From Gemmatimonadota bacterium (lineage in GTDB: Bacteria; Gemmatimonadota; Gemmatimonadetes; Palauibacterales; Palauibacteraceae): a stretch of 64,000 nucleotides of DNA. Both the position numbers and the translations under genes were made by a program. Position 1 is the stretch's first letter, and each line of letters opens with the position of its first letter. Below, in pieces: positions 1 through 7,518 of the stretch. The notes beneath the pieces are model-generated. The model saw only the letters and a list, made by a program, of their open reading frames with translations, ran no database searches and was not told the origin of the DNA. The stretch lies in the NCBI GenBank assembly GCA_029262175.1, contig JAJCZV010000011.1:1-64000 (forward strand), given 5' to 3'.

Positions 1-69
1 TCGTGAGCACAATCACTACAACCTATGATAAGGCTTCCGGCCGGCCCTCGCACGCCCCATCCGACCGGT

Positions 70-204
70 CTATCCTGCAATACCCCCGCCGGTTCCCGTT
101 GGTTCAGCGATTGCGCGCTCCCGCCGCTTGAGGCGCCACAAGTAACCCACCACGCCAGCCCAGGTTAGACCGTAGCCGAGCGCCAGAATCAGGGTGTGAC
201 TCAC
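70..204 (-). CDS. ccmD: CcmD-like small haem exporter subunit
   Basis: A 44-residue protein with one hydrophobic segment (about residues 4-23) followed by a basic stretch (RLKRRER). This is the architecture of CcmD, the small membrane protein that helps release holo-CcmE from the CcmABC complex. The GTG start at 204-202 overlaps the TGA of ccmC in a GTGA, so translation is probably coupled. CcmD sequences are poorly conserved, so size, topology and position directly after ccmC carry the call. It lies in the same frame as a long spurious frame crossing ccmB and ccmC, of which only this tail is real. No ccmE is visible before the window ends. Confidence 0.75.
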   Translation of the reverse strand: MSHTLILALGYGLTWAGVVGYLWRLKRRERAIAEPTGTGGGIAG

Positions 205-863
205 AGTTCGGCCTCCGGTCCAGCCAGCTCCAACGCGAGCTCCTGTTGCGCCAATTTGTAACGCCGGATCAACAGATATGTGAAAGCGATCGTGTAGGCG
301 GCAAAATTGAGCATCATCGTGAGTCCGATGCCGCTCGCCATTGAGCGAGGGGAGGACGGGGGCTGATGGAGGCTGCGCCACCAGAAGACCGAGAGATAGA
401 CGATGGGCACCTGTACGAAGGCGATGACGCCTATGACGGCGCTCCAGCGGGCGCGTTGCTCCGGGTCCTCGCTCATCGAACGAACGACGAGGTACCCCAC
501 ATACACGAGCAACAACACCGCGGTCGTCGTGACCCGGGGATCCCAGGTCCAGCCGCCGCCGGCACCCCAGGTCGCCCTCCCCCACAACCAACCGAGAATC
601 AATGTGAGGGCCGTACATAGCACCCCGATCTCGACGCTCGCAGCCGCGACCAGGTCCCATTTCAACTTGCGTTGGACGAGATAAAGCGTGCTCATCAGGA
701 AAACCACGAAAAACGAGAGCATGGCGATCCAAGCGGTCGGGACATGCACATAAAGCAGTCGCTGGACCTCTCCCTGGAGCGCGTCCGCACGAACCACGAA
801 CAGGCCGATGGCGGTACCCGCCGCGACGCTCACAATGGACAGCAGCCCAAGAATCTTTTGCAC
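201..863 (-). CDS. ccmC: Haem exporter / cytochrome c maturation protein CcmC
   Basis: A 220-residue integral membrane protein with about six hydrophobic segments. It acts with CcmAB to load haem onto CcmE at the outer face of the inner membrane. The tryptophan-rich WWD motif WGRATWGAGGGWTWDPR (residues 94-110) is the signature of the haem-handling CcmC/CcmF/CcsA superfamily. His40 (in YVHVP) and His166 (in SLHQP) sit where the two conserved haem-ligand histidines of CcmC are expected. Length is normal for the family. The start is GTG at 863, 36 bases after ccmB. It is the third gene of ccmA-B-C-D. Confidence 0.95.
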   Translation of the reverse strand: MQKILGLLSIVSVAAGTAIGLFVVRADALQGEVQRLLYVHVPTAWIAMLSFFVVFLMSTLYLVQRKLKWDLVAAASVEIGVLCTALTLILGWLWGRATWGAGGGWTWDPRVTTTAVLLLVYVGYLVVRSMSEDPEQRARWSAVIGVIAFVQVPIVYLSVFWWRSLHQPPSSPRSMASGIGLTMMLNFAAYTIAFTYLLIRRYKLAQQELALELAGPEAEL

Positions 864-899
864 GTCTAACCGACCTCGGACCCGGACTGGAACACGGCC

Positions 900-1580
900 T
901 TATTCCTCCAAGACGATGGGGAAAATCCATACGCAGACGACGAACATGATCACGTCGTAGGCTGCCAGCAATCGAAGCCACCCCGACGCCCGACCCAGAG
1001 GGTCCCCCGCCAACATCGCATCGGTCGCGCCCACGCTGCCCAGCACGACGGGCACCAGCGCCGGGAAGAGGAGGATCGGCAGCAGCAGCTCTCTCGCACG
1101 GAGGTGAACGGTGAGAGCGGCAAAAAAGGTCCCGATGACCGAAAACCCGAGGGTCCCGAGCAGCGCCACGAACGCCAGTCCCGGTGCGTGGGGGCCGAAC
1201 TCGGCCCCGAACAGGATGGCCGCCGCAGGGAAGAGCAGGGTTTCCAGGGCCGCCAGCAGAAGAAAATTCCCGGCGAGTTTTCCGAGGTAGAGCGCGCGGA
1301 CGTCGCCTGGATACAGCCGAAGCAACTGGGCGCCGCCCGCCAGTTCTTCGCTCTGAAAGGCCCGCCCGAGAGAGAGCGTGCCCGTGAAGACGATCGCGAC
1401 CCAGACCAGTCCACCCGAGAGACGCGCGAGCAGGGCGGCGTCGGGTCCGAAGGCGAAACTGAATAGCAGCAGGACCAGCGCGGAGAACGACAGCATCGCC
1501 GTGAACCCCTGCCGGGTCCGAGTCTCCGTCAGGAGATCCTTCCACAGGATGGCCGAGCTGCGACGGAACAGCTCGCTCAT
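900..1580 (-). CDS. ccmB: Haem exporter permease CcmB
   Basis: A 226-residue protein with about six membrane segments, matching the CcmB permease of the CcmAB ABC complex. The segment around GRAFQSEELAGG followed by LRLYPGD is typical of CcmB, in which an E-x-x-x-G-x-x-x-L-L element marks the coupling region. The chosen ATG at 1580-1578 overlaps the ccmA stop in an ATGA. A longer in-frame extension upstream is arginine-rich, lies inside ccmA and is not credible as protein. Together with ccmA it provides the ATP-driven step of holo-CcmE release. Confidence 0.93.
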   Translation of the reverse strand: MSELFRRSSAILWKDLLTETRTRQGFTAMLSFSALVLLLFSFAFGPDAALLARLSGGLVWVAIVFTGTLSLGRAFQSEELAGGAQLLRLYPGDVRALYLGKLAGNFLLLAALETLLFPAAAILFGAEFGPHAPGLAFVALLGTLGFSVIGTFFAALTVHLRARELLLPILLFPALVPVVLGSVGATDAMLAGDPLGRASGWLRLLAAYDVIMFVVCVWIFPIVLEE

Positions 1581-2299
1581 GAGGGTTCGTCCGACGCCAC
1601 GCGGCCGTGCTCCAGCCGGACGACGCGGTCGGCGCGTTCGGTGGCGGCCCGGGTCCGGTGCGAGGCCACGACTACCGTGGCCCCCCCGTCGCGCCAACGT
1701 CCGATCGCAGCTTGAACCAACGACACGCCTTCGTCATCGAGACTCGCAAACGGCTCATCCAGCAACACGAGCTCGAGCGTTCGCAGCGACAGTCGCGCCA
1801 ACTCGAGTCGTTTGCGCATGCCGGTCGAGTAGGCCCGGACCGCCGTGTGGGCGGCGTCCTCCAAGCCCACGTCGTCCAGCGTCTTCAGCAGCCGGCTGCT
1901 CTCGACGGCTGGCCCGCTCATGCGGGCCGCGAAGCGAAGGTTCTCGAGCCCGGTGAGTTCCTCATACGCGTGGCCGTGCGGGGTCATGAGCGTGGAGCGG
2001 CGTCGAACCGCGTCCGTGCTCGAGGCCCCGTGTGCGCCGCCTGCGCCGCCCGGCAGCACCTGACCCAGGACCTCGACCCGTCCCGCGGTCGGCCGGAGCA
2101 GCGTCGAGAGGACCCTGAGAAGGGTGGTCTTGCCCGTGCCGTTTGAACCCAACAGTGCGACCGAGGCCCCGGAATCGATGTCCAGGTCCACCCCGCGGAG
2201 CGCCCAGCGACGGCCAAACCGCCGCGTGAGCCCCTCCACGCGTACCGCGACCGTTACGTCGCGTACCGCGACCGTTGCGTCGCGTACCGCGCCCGTCAC
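1577..2299 (-). CDS. ccmA: Haem exporter ATP-binding protein CcmA
   Basis: A 240-residue ABC ATPase. Walker A is GSNGTGKTT (51-59), the signature loop is YSTGM (157-161), Walker B is LVLLDEP (177-183), and a switch histidine occurs in VVASHR. Position before ccmB and ccmC identifies it as CcmA rather than another ABC subunit. The start is GTG at 2299. The first 20 residues are an unusual tandem heptad (AVRDATV, AVRDVTV) encoded by a 21-bp DNA repeat, so the native start could lie later, near the usual family start at VRVEGLTRRF. The divergent gene begins 50 bases away, so the shared spacer should hold the operon promoter. Confidence 0.93.
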   Translation of the reverse strand: MTGAVRDATVAVRDVTVAVRVEGLTRRFGRRWALRGVDLDIDSGASVALLGSNGTGKTTLLRVLSTLLRPTAGRVEVLGQVLPGGAGGAHGASSTDAVRRRSTLMTPHGHAYEELTGLENLRFAARMSGPAVESSRLLKTLDDVGLEDAAHTAVRAYSTGMRKRLELARLSLRTLELVLLDEPFASLDDEGVSLVQAAIGRWRDGGATVVVASHRTRAATERADRVVRLEHGRVASDEPS

Positions 2300-2301
2300 G
2301 C
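2239..2301. repeat. Three tandem 21-bp units at the 5' end of ccmA
   Basis: Three consecutive 21-bp units occupy 2239-2259, 2260-2280 and 2281-2301. Each begins cgcgtaccgcg. The first two differ at one base and the third is more diverged. They are in frame and encode the heptads at the N-terminus of CcmA, so copy-number change would lengthen or shorten the protein without frameshift. Confidence 0.85.
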
Positions 2302-2349
2302 GGCGAACCTCGCTGGCAGCGTCGGCACCGCGATCATACGTTTTCGCGC

Positions 2350-3555
2350 ATGAGACTCGACCAAATCGCAGCGCTCGCGCAGCCCAACGACACCAAGGTG
2401 CTCCTCTACGTTCTCGACGGTCTCGGCGGCCTCCCGCGGGAGCCGGGTGGCCCGACGGAATTGGAGGCGGCGAACACGCCGCACCTCGATGAGCTCGCTC
2501 GCGCTGGAACGTGTGGGCTTCATCACCCCGTCGCCCCCGGCATCACCCCCGGGAGCGGCCCTGGTCACCTGGCCTTGTTCGGGTACGACCCGTTGGTGTA
2601 CGAGACCGGCCGGGGCGTCCTCGAGGCGCTCGGCATCGAGTTTCCGCTCGAACCGGGCGACATCGCGGTGCGAGCGAACTTTTGCACGCTCGATGCCGCC
2701 GGGAACATCACCGACCGCCGCGCCGGCCGAATCCCCACGGCGGAGGCGGCGCCGCTTGCCGAAATGCTCGATGAGATTTGGGTCGAGGGGGCGGGTTGTT
2801 TTGTCCGACACGTCAAAGAGCACCGCTTTATCCTCGTCCTCAGACCCGAGGCCGCGACGGGCCCCAACGTGGACGACACGGATCCGGGGAGGACCGGAGA
2901 GCCGCCCCTCAGGGCTCGACCGCGAGATGAAGAGTCGGAGCCTACGGCGTGGTTGCTCGATACTTGGCTCGAGGAGGCGCGGCGCCGGCTGGCTGACCAG
3001 CCCCACGCCAATATGACGTTGCTTCGCGGCGTCTCGAGTCGACCGCGCTGGCCCGGATTCCAGGACGTGTTCGGGATGAAGTCGACCGCTGTCGCCGCGT
3101 ACCCCATGTACCGCGGCGTGGCGCGACTGCTCGGGATGGACGCCCACGAGGTAGCCGACGGAGCTGCGAGTCTCGTCCCCGACCTGCGAGCTCGATTCGA
3201 CGCCAACGACTTCGCGTTCCTCCACTTCAAGTCGCCCGACAAGGCCGGCGAGGATGGCGACTTCGATCGCAAAGTGGCGGTGCTCGAGGAGGCCGATTCG
3301 ATCATCCCGGATCTGATGAAGGCCGGTCCCGACGTGATCCTCGTGACGGGGGATCACTCGACTCCGGCCACGATGATGAGCCACAGCTGGCATCCCGTTC
3401 CGTTCTTGATCCATGGCGGGCGTGCCCAGAACGATGAGGCGTCCTCGTTTGGAGAGACGGCTTGCCGGTCGGGAGCCCACGGCCTGATCCGCGGTTGCGA
3501 ACTCATGCCGCTCGCCACCGCCCGGGCAGGACGGCTCGCCAAGTTCGGCGCCTAG
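2350..3555 (+). CDS. apgM: Cofactor-independent phosphoglycerate mutase, archaeal type (ApgM)
   Basis: A 401-residue member of the alkaline-phosphatase superfamily that interconverts 3- and 2-phosphoglycerate in glycolysis and gluconeogenesis. The N-terminal metal site is in YVLDGLGG (D23). The phosphorylated serine is in PGSGPGHLALFGYDP (S69). The C-terminal metal site is in VTGDHSTPATMMSHS. These patterns and the length separate ApgM from the longer bacterial GpmI. ATG at 2350 is chosen; an upstream in-frame ATG at 2275 would overlap ccmA and adds an arginine-rich leader. It is transcribed divergently from ccmA as a single gene, with the convergent SPW gene after it. Confidence 0.9.
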   Translation: MRLDQIAALAQPNDTKVLLYVLDGLGGLPREPGGPTELEAANTPHLDELARAGTCGLHHPVAPGITPGSGPGHLALFGYDPLVYETGRGVLEALGIEFPLEPGDIAVRANFCTLDAAGNITDRRAGRIPTAEAAPLAEMLDEIWVEGAGCFVRHVKEHRFILVLRPEAATGPNVDDTDPGRTGEPPLRARPRDEESEPTAWLLDTWLEEARRRLADQPHANMTLLRGVSSRPRWPGFQDVFGMKSTAVAAYPMYRGVARLLGMDAHEVADGAASLVPDLRARFDANDFAFLHFKSPDKAGEDGDFDRKVAVLEEADSIIPDLMKAGPDVILVTGDHSTPATMMSHSWHPVPFLIHGGRAQNDEASSFGETACRSGAHGLIRGCELMPLATARAGRLAKFGA

Positions 3556-3591
3556 AATCGGGTCCCGCGGCCACGGCCGTCGAGACGCGGT

Positions 3592-3933
3592 TCAAGCCGC
3601 GGAGGCAGCCTCGTCCGAGTACACCATCCCGGCCCCGCCCATCGCCACTCCGGTTCCAACCGTGATGATCCCGAACACCAGGTCGTTGAACAGACCCTGA
3701 GCGTTACTCAGGTATCCGTGGATAAAGGGCGAAAACATGCTGTACGCCCCGAGCGCGATAAGCCCCCAACCGCTGATCCGGTTGATGCCGAGGTTGAAGG
3801 AGATCGTGACCACGAGGATCGCCCCGCCGAGCACGATGCTGTGCCACCACAGGAATCCAAGCGGGTATCCCCAGATAAACGGGGCACCCATGAACCAAAG
3901 ACCCAATCCGATCCCTAAGTAACGTGAGGCCAT
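3592..3933 (-). CDS. SPW-repeat-type small membrane protein
   Basis: A 113-residue protein with four predicted membrane segments arranged as two similar halves. Each half carries an aromatic-proline motif (GAPFIWGYPLG near residue 16 and FSPFIHGYLS near residue 67) followed by a hydrophobic stretch with G-x-x-x patterns (HSIVLGGAILVV and NDLVFGIITVG). This matches the SPW-repeat family, whose function is unknown. The second half has an NDLV segment like the W/F-N-D-x-x-x-G of the family. It lies downstream of copA on the same strand with a 73-base gap, so it may be co-transcribed with the copper genes, but a functional link is not shown. Confidence 0.65.
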   Translation of the reverse strand: MASRYLGIGLGLWFMGAPFIWGYPLGFLWWHSIVLGGAILVVTISFNLGINRISGWGLIALGAYSMFSPFIHGYLSNAQGLFNDLVFGIITVGTGVAMGGAGMVYSDEAASAA

Positions 3934-4006
3934 CGAACCCTCTCGAAAGTGTGTCGCTGAGCGTCGCGGACATGATGCGCCACTGGTTGTAGCCTCGCAA
4001 ACGACC

Positions 4007-6388
4007 TCAGAGCCGGGCCCGCCGAAGCCGGTTGGCGTTGGCGACCACCGTAATCGAACTCAGGGCCATCGCGGCCTCCGCGATCACGGGGTGCAAGAGC
4101 CCCAAGAAAGCGACGGGGATGGCCACGACGTTATAGAAATAGGCCCAGAACAGGTTCTCGCGGATCTTGCGGAATGTCGCGCGGGCCAGGCGCACGGCGC
4201 GGAGAACCGCAGCGAGGTCGCCGCGGGCAAGCGTGATATCCGCGGCCTCGATCGCGATGTCGGTTCCAGTTCCGATGGCGAGTCCGACGTCGGCCGTCTT
4301 GAGCGCGGGGGCGTCGTTGATGCCGTCGCCCACGAACGCGACGATCCGGCCCTCCCCTTGGAGCCGCTTCACGATCGCGACCTTGTCGTCGGGGAGAAGT
4401 TGGGCGCGGTATTCGTCGATTCCGAGCTGCCGAGCCACGGCTGCGGCCGTGCCCTCGTTGTCGCCCGTCAACATCATCGTTTTGAAGCCGGCTTGTCGGA
4501 GCGCGGCGAGCGTCTCGGCTGCGTCTTCTTTGATCGGGTCCGCGATCGCGGCGGCCCCCAGCATTCTTCCGCCCGCCGCGATGTAGGCAACGGTGCGTCC
4601 GTTGTTCTCGAGTTCTGCCACCTGCCCGGCCATCTCGCCGACGGGGACCGACTCGTCGGCCATGAGCCGCGCATTGCCGACGAGGACGAGCTCGCCGTCG
4701 ACGAAGCCTCGCACCCCGCGGCCGACTTCTGCTCGTACGTCAGTCGCTTTCACGACCGGGGCTCCTCGCTCCTTGGCCGCGTCGACGATGGCGCGCGCGA
4801 GCGGGTGCTCCGACACGGACTCGAGCGCCGCGGCAAGCGATAGCAGTCGAAGCTCTTCCGCGTCCGGGTCGCTGGCTCTCGACCCATCGTCGCGCTCCCA
4901 ATCGGAGGCCGTCAAAAGGTCGACCACGCGCGGCTCCCCTCGGGTGAGGGTCCCCGTCTTGTCGAACAACAGCGTGTTGGCACCGTCGAGGGTCTGCACG
5001 GCCGCGCCGTCGCGCACGAGCACACCGCGGGTCGCGCCGAGTCCCGTTCCGACCATGAGCGCGGTCGGCGTCGCGAGACCGAGCGCGCAGGGACAGGCGA
5101 TGACGAGCACGGCAACCGCGGCGTACAAGGCGAGCGAAACTCGACCCATGTCCGGGGTCGCCCACGGTAGAAAGGCCCCCGCCCAAGCCGCCGCATCGGC
5201 CATGAACCGCGGAACGAGGAACCAGCTCAGGAAGGCCGCGAGCGCCAAGAGCAGGATCGTCGGAACGAAGACCGCGGTGACTCGATCCGCGAACTCTTGG
5301 ATCGGCACCTTGCTGGCCTGCGCTTCCTCGACCATGCGCACGACGTTGGACAAGAACGTGTCTTGTCCGATGCCGGTCGCCCGAACCCGGAGAGCGCCGG
5401 TGTGATTGACCGTGGATCCGATGACGTCGTCGCCGGCTTCCTTTTCCACCGGGATCGACTCACCCGTGGCCAGCGACTCGTCGATGGCGCTTCGTCCCTC
5501 CAGGATCACGCCGTCGGTGGGGATCTTCTCCCCCGGGCGGATGATCATCACGTCGCCGAGAGCCACGGCCGAGGTAGGAATCTCGAGCTCGTCGCCCCCG
5601 CGTTCGACCCGCGCGGTCGGGGCCTCGAGCGACAACAGTGCCTGGATCGCAGACGACGTGCGACCGCGGGCACGCGCCTCCACGAACCGGCCGGTTAGAT
5701 GGATGGCGACGATCATGGCCCCGACGCCCGCGAAGTTCATGACGGCCGGAGCGAACCCCAGGTCATGCAACACGGCCCAGACCCCCGTCAGTGTCGAGAC
5801 GCCAGCCCCGAGCGCGATGAGGACGTCCATGTTCGGGGTGCGTCCAAGGGCGGATCGCCACGCGCTGCGGACCGTTTCGTGGCCGGGCCAAAGGAGAACG
5901 AGGGCCGCGATCGACGTCAAGACGAAGTCGAACACGAGCTCGCTCGGCCACTTCACCGATGCGGTCATCTCCGGGATCATCCACAACATCACAGGGAGTG
6001 CAAGCGCCCAGGCGGTCCACATCCGCCGGCCCGCGGACCGCAGTCTCTCCTCGGCATCCCGTAGCCGATCCTCTTCGGCGGCGAGGCGATCGGTCTCGAC
6101 GATCGCGGTCAACTCGTAGCCCGCCTGTTCCACCGCGGCGGCCAATTCGGTGAAGGAAACTTCGCGCGTTGCGGCCACCGTGGCAGACTCGGCGGGAAGG
6201 CTCACAGCCGCCTCCACGCCTTCGATCGCGTTCAAGCTCTTCTCCACCCCGGCTACGCAGCCGGCGCAGTGCATGCCCGTTATGCGATACACCTTCTTGG
6301 CGCCAGGTAACACGGCGTCGTTGCCGGGTAACACGGCGTTGTCGTCGGGCCGGACGTCGTCGCCGGGCCGGATGTCGGTCGCGCTCAT
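4007..6388 (-). CDS. copA: Copper-exporting P1B-type ATPase CopA
   Basis: A 793-residue heavy-metal ATPase. One N-terminal HMA domain carries the metal-binding GMHCAGC (C41, C44). The transmembrane metal site is [13 protein letters not shown] (C432, C434). The phosphorylated aspartate is in DKTGT (D476). The nucleotide-domain HP motif is SEHPLA (H528), and the hinge motif is [10 protein letters not shown] (687-696). CPC plus CsoR control indicates Cu(I) export from cytosol to periplasm. Residues 7-34 before the HMA domain are a low-complexity heptad repeat not expected in CopA. The ATG overlaps the csoR stop in an ATGA, so csoR and copA form one operon. Confidence 0.95.
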   Translation of the reverse strand: MSATDIRPGDDVRPDDNAVLPGNDAVLPGAKKVYRITGMHCAGCVAGVEKSLNAIEGVEAAVSLPAESATVAATREVSFTELAAAVEQAGYELTAIVETDRLAAEEDRLRDAEERLRSAGRRMWTAWALALPVMLWMIPEMTASVKWPSELVFDFVLTSIAALVLLWPGHETVRSAWRSALGRTPNMDVLIALGAGVSTLTGVWAVLHDLGFAPAVMNFAGVGAMIVAIHLTGRFVEARARGRTSSAIQALLSLEAPTARVERGGDELEIPTSAVALGDVMIIRPGEKIPTDGVILEGRSAIDESLATGESIPVEKEAGDDVIGSTVNHTGALRVRATGIGQDTFLSNVVRMVEEAQASKVPIQEFADRVTAVFVPTILLLALAAFLSWFLVPRFMADAAAWAGAFLPWATPDMGRVSLALYAAVAVLVIACPCALGLATPTALMVGTGLGATRGVLVRDGAAVQTLDGANTLLFDKTGTLTRGEPRVVDLLTASDWERDDGSRASDPDAEELRLLSLAAALESVSEHPLARAIVDAAKERGAPVVKATDVRAEVGRGVRGFVDGELVLVGNARLMADESVPVGEMAGQVAELENNGRTVAYIAAGGRMLGAAAIADPIKEDAAETLAALRQAGFKTMMLTGDNEGTAAAVARQLGIDEYRAQLLPDDKVAIVKRLQGEGRIVAFVGDGINDAPALKTADVGLAIGTGTDIAIEAADITLARGDLAAVLRAVRLARATFRKIRENLFWAYFYNVVAIPVAFLGLLHPVIAEAAMALSSITVVANANRLRRARL
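6290..6370. repeat. Imperfect 21-bp tandem repeat at the 5' end of copA
   Basis: The clearest units are 6311-6331 and 6332-6352, both starting cacggcgt; they agree at about 15 of 21 bases. Flanking sequence at 6290-6310 and 6353-6370 looks like more decayed copies. In frame they encode the N-terminal heptads [14 protein letters not shown] and LPGAKKV of CopA. Confidence 0.7.
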
Positions 6389-6693
6389 CGACTAAACCGG
6401 TGGAAGAGGTCGACGATCTCCCGACGGACATCGTCCGCCGCGTCGCCCCCATCGGAGATCGCGCGCGTCGCGCAATGCTCGAGGTGGTTGGCCAGGAGTT
6501 CCTTTTCGGCCGATCGAAGCGCCGAGTGAACGGCCGCGAACTGCTGGAGGATGTCCGGGCAATACCGTTCTTCTTCCACCATACGCGAGATGCCTTCCAC
6601 TTGTCCTCGGATTCGAGCCAAGCGTCGGGTCAAGTCGGTCTTGGTGTGCTCCGCGATGCCCATCGCGTGCCCACCACTGGTCTTCGTGGACAT
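6385..6693 (-). CDS. csoR: Copper-sensing repressor of the CsoR/RcnR family
   Basis: A 102-residue all-helical DUF156 repressor. C45, H70 and C74 reproduce the Cys-x24-His-x3-Cys spacing of the Cu(I) site of Mycobacterium CsoR (Cys36/His61/Cys65). This favours copper over nickel/cobalt or formaldehyde sensing. The [15 protein letters not shown] segment is the family's DNA-contacting first helix. The ribosome site AAGGGAG lies just upstream of the ATG. It is the first gene of csoR-copA, and a perfect palindrome 18 bases upstream of the start is the likely autoregulatory operator. Confidence 0.92.
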   Translation of the reverse strand: MSTKTSGGHAMGIAEHTKTDLTRRLARIRGQVEGISRMVEEERYCPDILQQFAAVHSALRSAEKELLANHLEHCATRAISDGGDAADDVRREIVDLFHRFSR

Positions 6694-6711
6694 GAATCTC
6701 CCTTCAGATGA

Positions 6712-6733
6712 ATACTATACCCCTGTATAGTAT
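6712..6733. promoter_or_regulatory. Candidate CsoR operator palindrome
   Basis: A perfect inverted repeat with 9-bp arms, atactatac and gtatagtat, separated by ccct. The AT-rich flanks and the C-rich/G-rich centre (tacccc/ggggta on the reverse strand) resemble known CsoR boxes. It overlaps the predicted csoR -10 element and is the only strong palindrome in the spacer. Confidence 0.8.
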
Positions 6734-6756
6734 CTATCCCGCTCCGAGTTCCGCAA
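6727..6756 (-). promoter_or_regulatory. Candidate csoR-copA promoter
   Basis: Reading the minus strand, TTGCGG (6756-6751) and TACTAT (6732-6727) are 18 bases apart, a plausible sigma-70-type -35/-10 pair. The -10 lies inside the palindrome at 6712-6733, so repressor binding would block polymerase. Confidence 0.45.
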
Positions 6757-6839
6757 CGGGGTGGGACGGGGGGGACCTGATCCGACGGCGGCGGGCCGTG
6801 CGCTGGACGGGAAAGAGGAGCCGCCCGTAAAATCAGCCC

Positions 6840-7511
6840 ATGTTCAAAAAACTGAGACGTATGGTCGACGATATTCTCGACCACATGGAATCCAAGATCG
6901 ACGAGTTCAGCGACGACGACGTCGATCAGCTCATCCACGCCATGCGCAGCGAACTCGTGGACACGAAGGCGCGCATCCCCGAGCTCCAAAAGCAGTTGCA
7001 GGCGCAATTGGCGGGGGCTGACATCGAGAAGGAGAAGGCCGAGGTCGCCGAGCGTCGGGCCGCGAAGGCCGCCGAGATCGATGATCTTGAAACGGTCGAC
7101 GTCGCAAACCGGTTCGCCACGCAGCACCGGCAACGTCTCGAGGTCCTGGTCGTCAAAGCCGAGGGGACGCGGGCGGACCTCCTCCAGCATCAGGACGAAG
7201 TGGTGCAGATGACCGAGCAACTCAAGGACGCGATGAGCCGTCGCGATTCGATCGGGGTGCAAGGCCGGCGCGCCAAAGCGATCGACAACCAAACTTCGAG
7301 ATTCGACTCCGTCGATGCCTTCGATCGGATGGCGGAAAAGATGGAGGGCAGCGCCGATCTGGACGCGGCGGAGCGAGAAGTGGAGCTCCACCTGGACCCG
7401 CTTTCCGAACCGATCCCGCGCGACTTCGCCGCGGAGAAAGCGGCCCGTGAGCTGCGCGCCGAACACATGCTCGAGGAGTTGAAGCGGCGCATGGGTACGG
7501 AAGGCGACTGA
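6840..7511 (+). CDS. PspA/IM30-like coiled-coil protein
   Basis: A 223-residue, highly charged and almost entirely helical protein with no signal peptide or membrane segment. Heptad-rich stretches cover about residues 30-135 and 150-215. The segment FDRMAEKMEGSADLDAAE (near residue 160) resembles the F-x-R-M-x-E-K element of the PspA/IM30 (ESCRT-III-like) family, which binds and remodels the inner membrane under stress. The similarity is partial, so a generic coiled-coil protein is the alternative. The next gene, a sodium:solute symporter, starts 7 bases after its stop, so they are co-transcribed. It may respond to or protect the membrane carrying that transporter (inference). Confidence 0.55.
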   Translation: MFKKLRRMVDDILDHMESKIDEFSDDDVDQLIHAMRSELVDTKARIPELQKQLQAQLAGADIEKEKAEVAERRAAKAAEIDDLETVDVANRFATQHRQRLEVLVVKAEGTRADLLQHQDEVVQMTEQLKDAMSRRDSIGVQGRRAKAIDNQTSRFDSVDAFDRMAEKMEGSADLDAAEREVELHLDPLSEPIPRDFAAEKAARELRAEHMLEELKRRMGTEGD

Positions 7512-7518
7512 GCCTTCT

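Noticed and set aside
1..69. Start of a further ccm gene (for example ccmE) at the left edge
   Set aside because: The minus-strand ATG at 60 reaches a stop after 14 codons, and another open frame is too short to judge.
205..1545. Long minus-strand open frame across ccmC and ccmB
   Set aside because: Its translation is arginine/glycine-rich without family features and overlaps two well-supported genes. Only its last 44 codons (70-204) are real, as ccmD.
2296..3480. 394-residue minus-strand frame opposite apgM
   Set aside because: It is a GC-rich antisense shadow; apgM on the plus strand has catalytic motifs and normal length.
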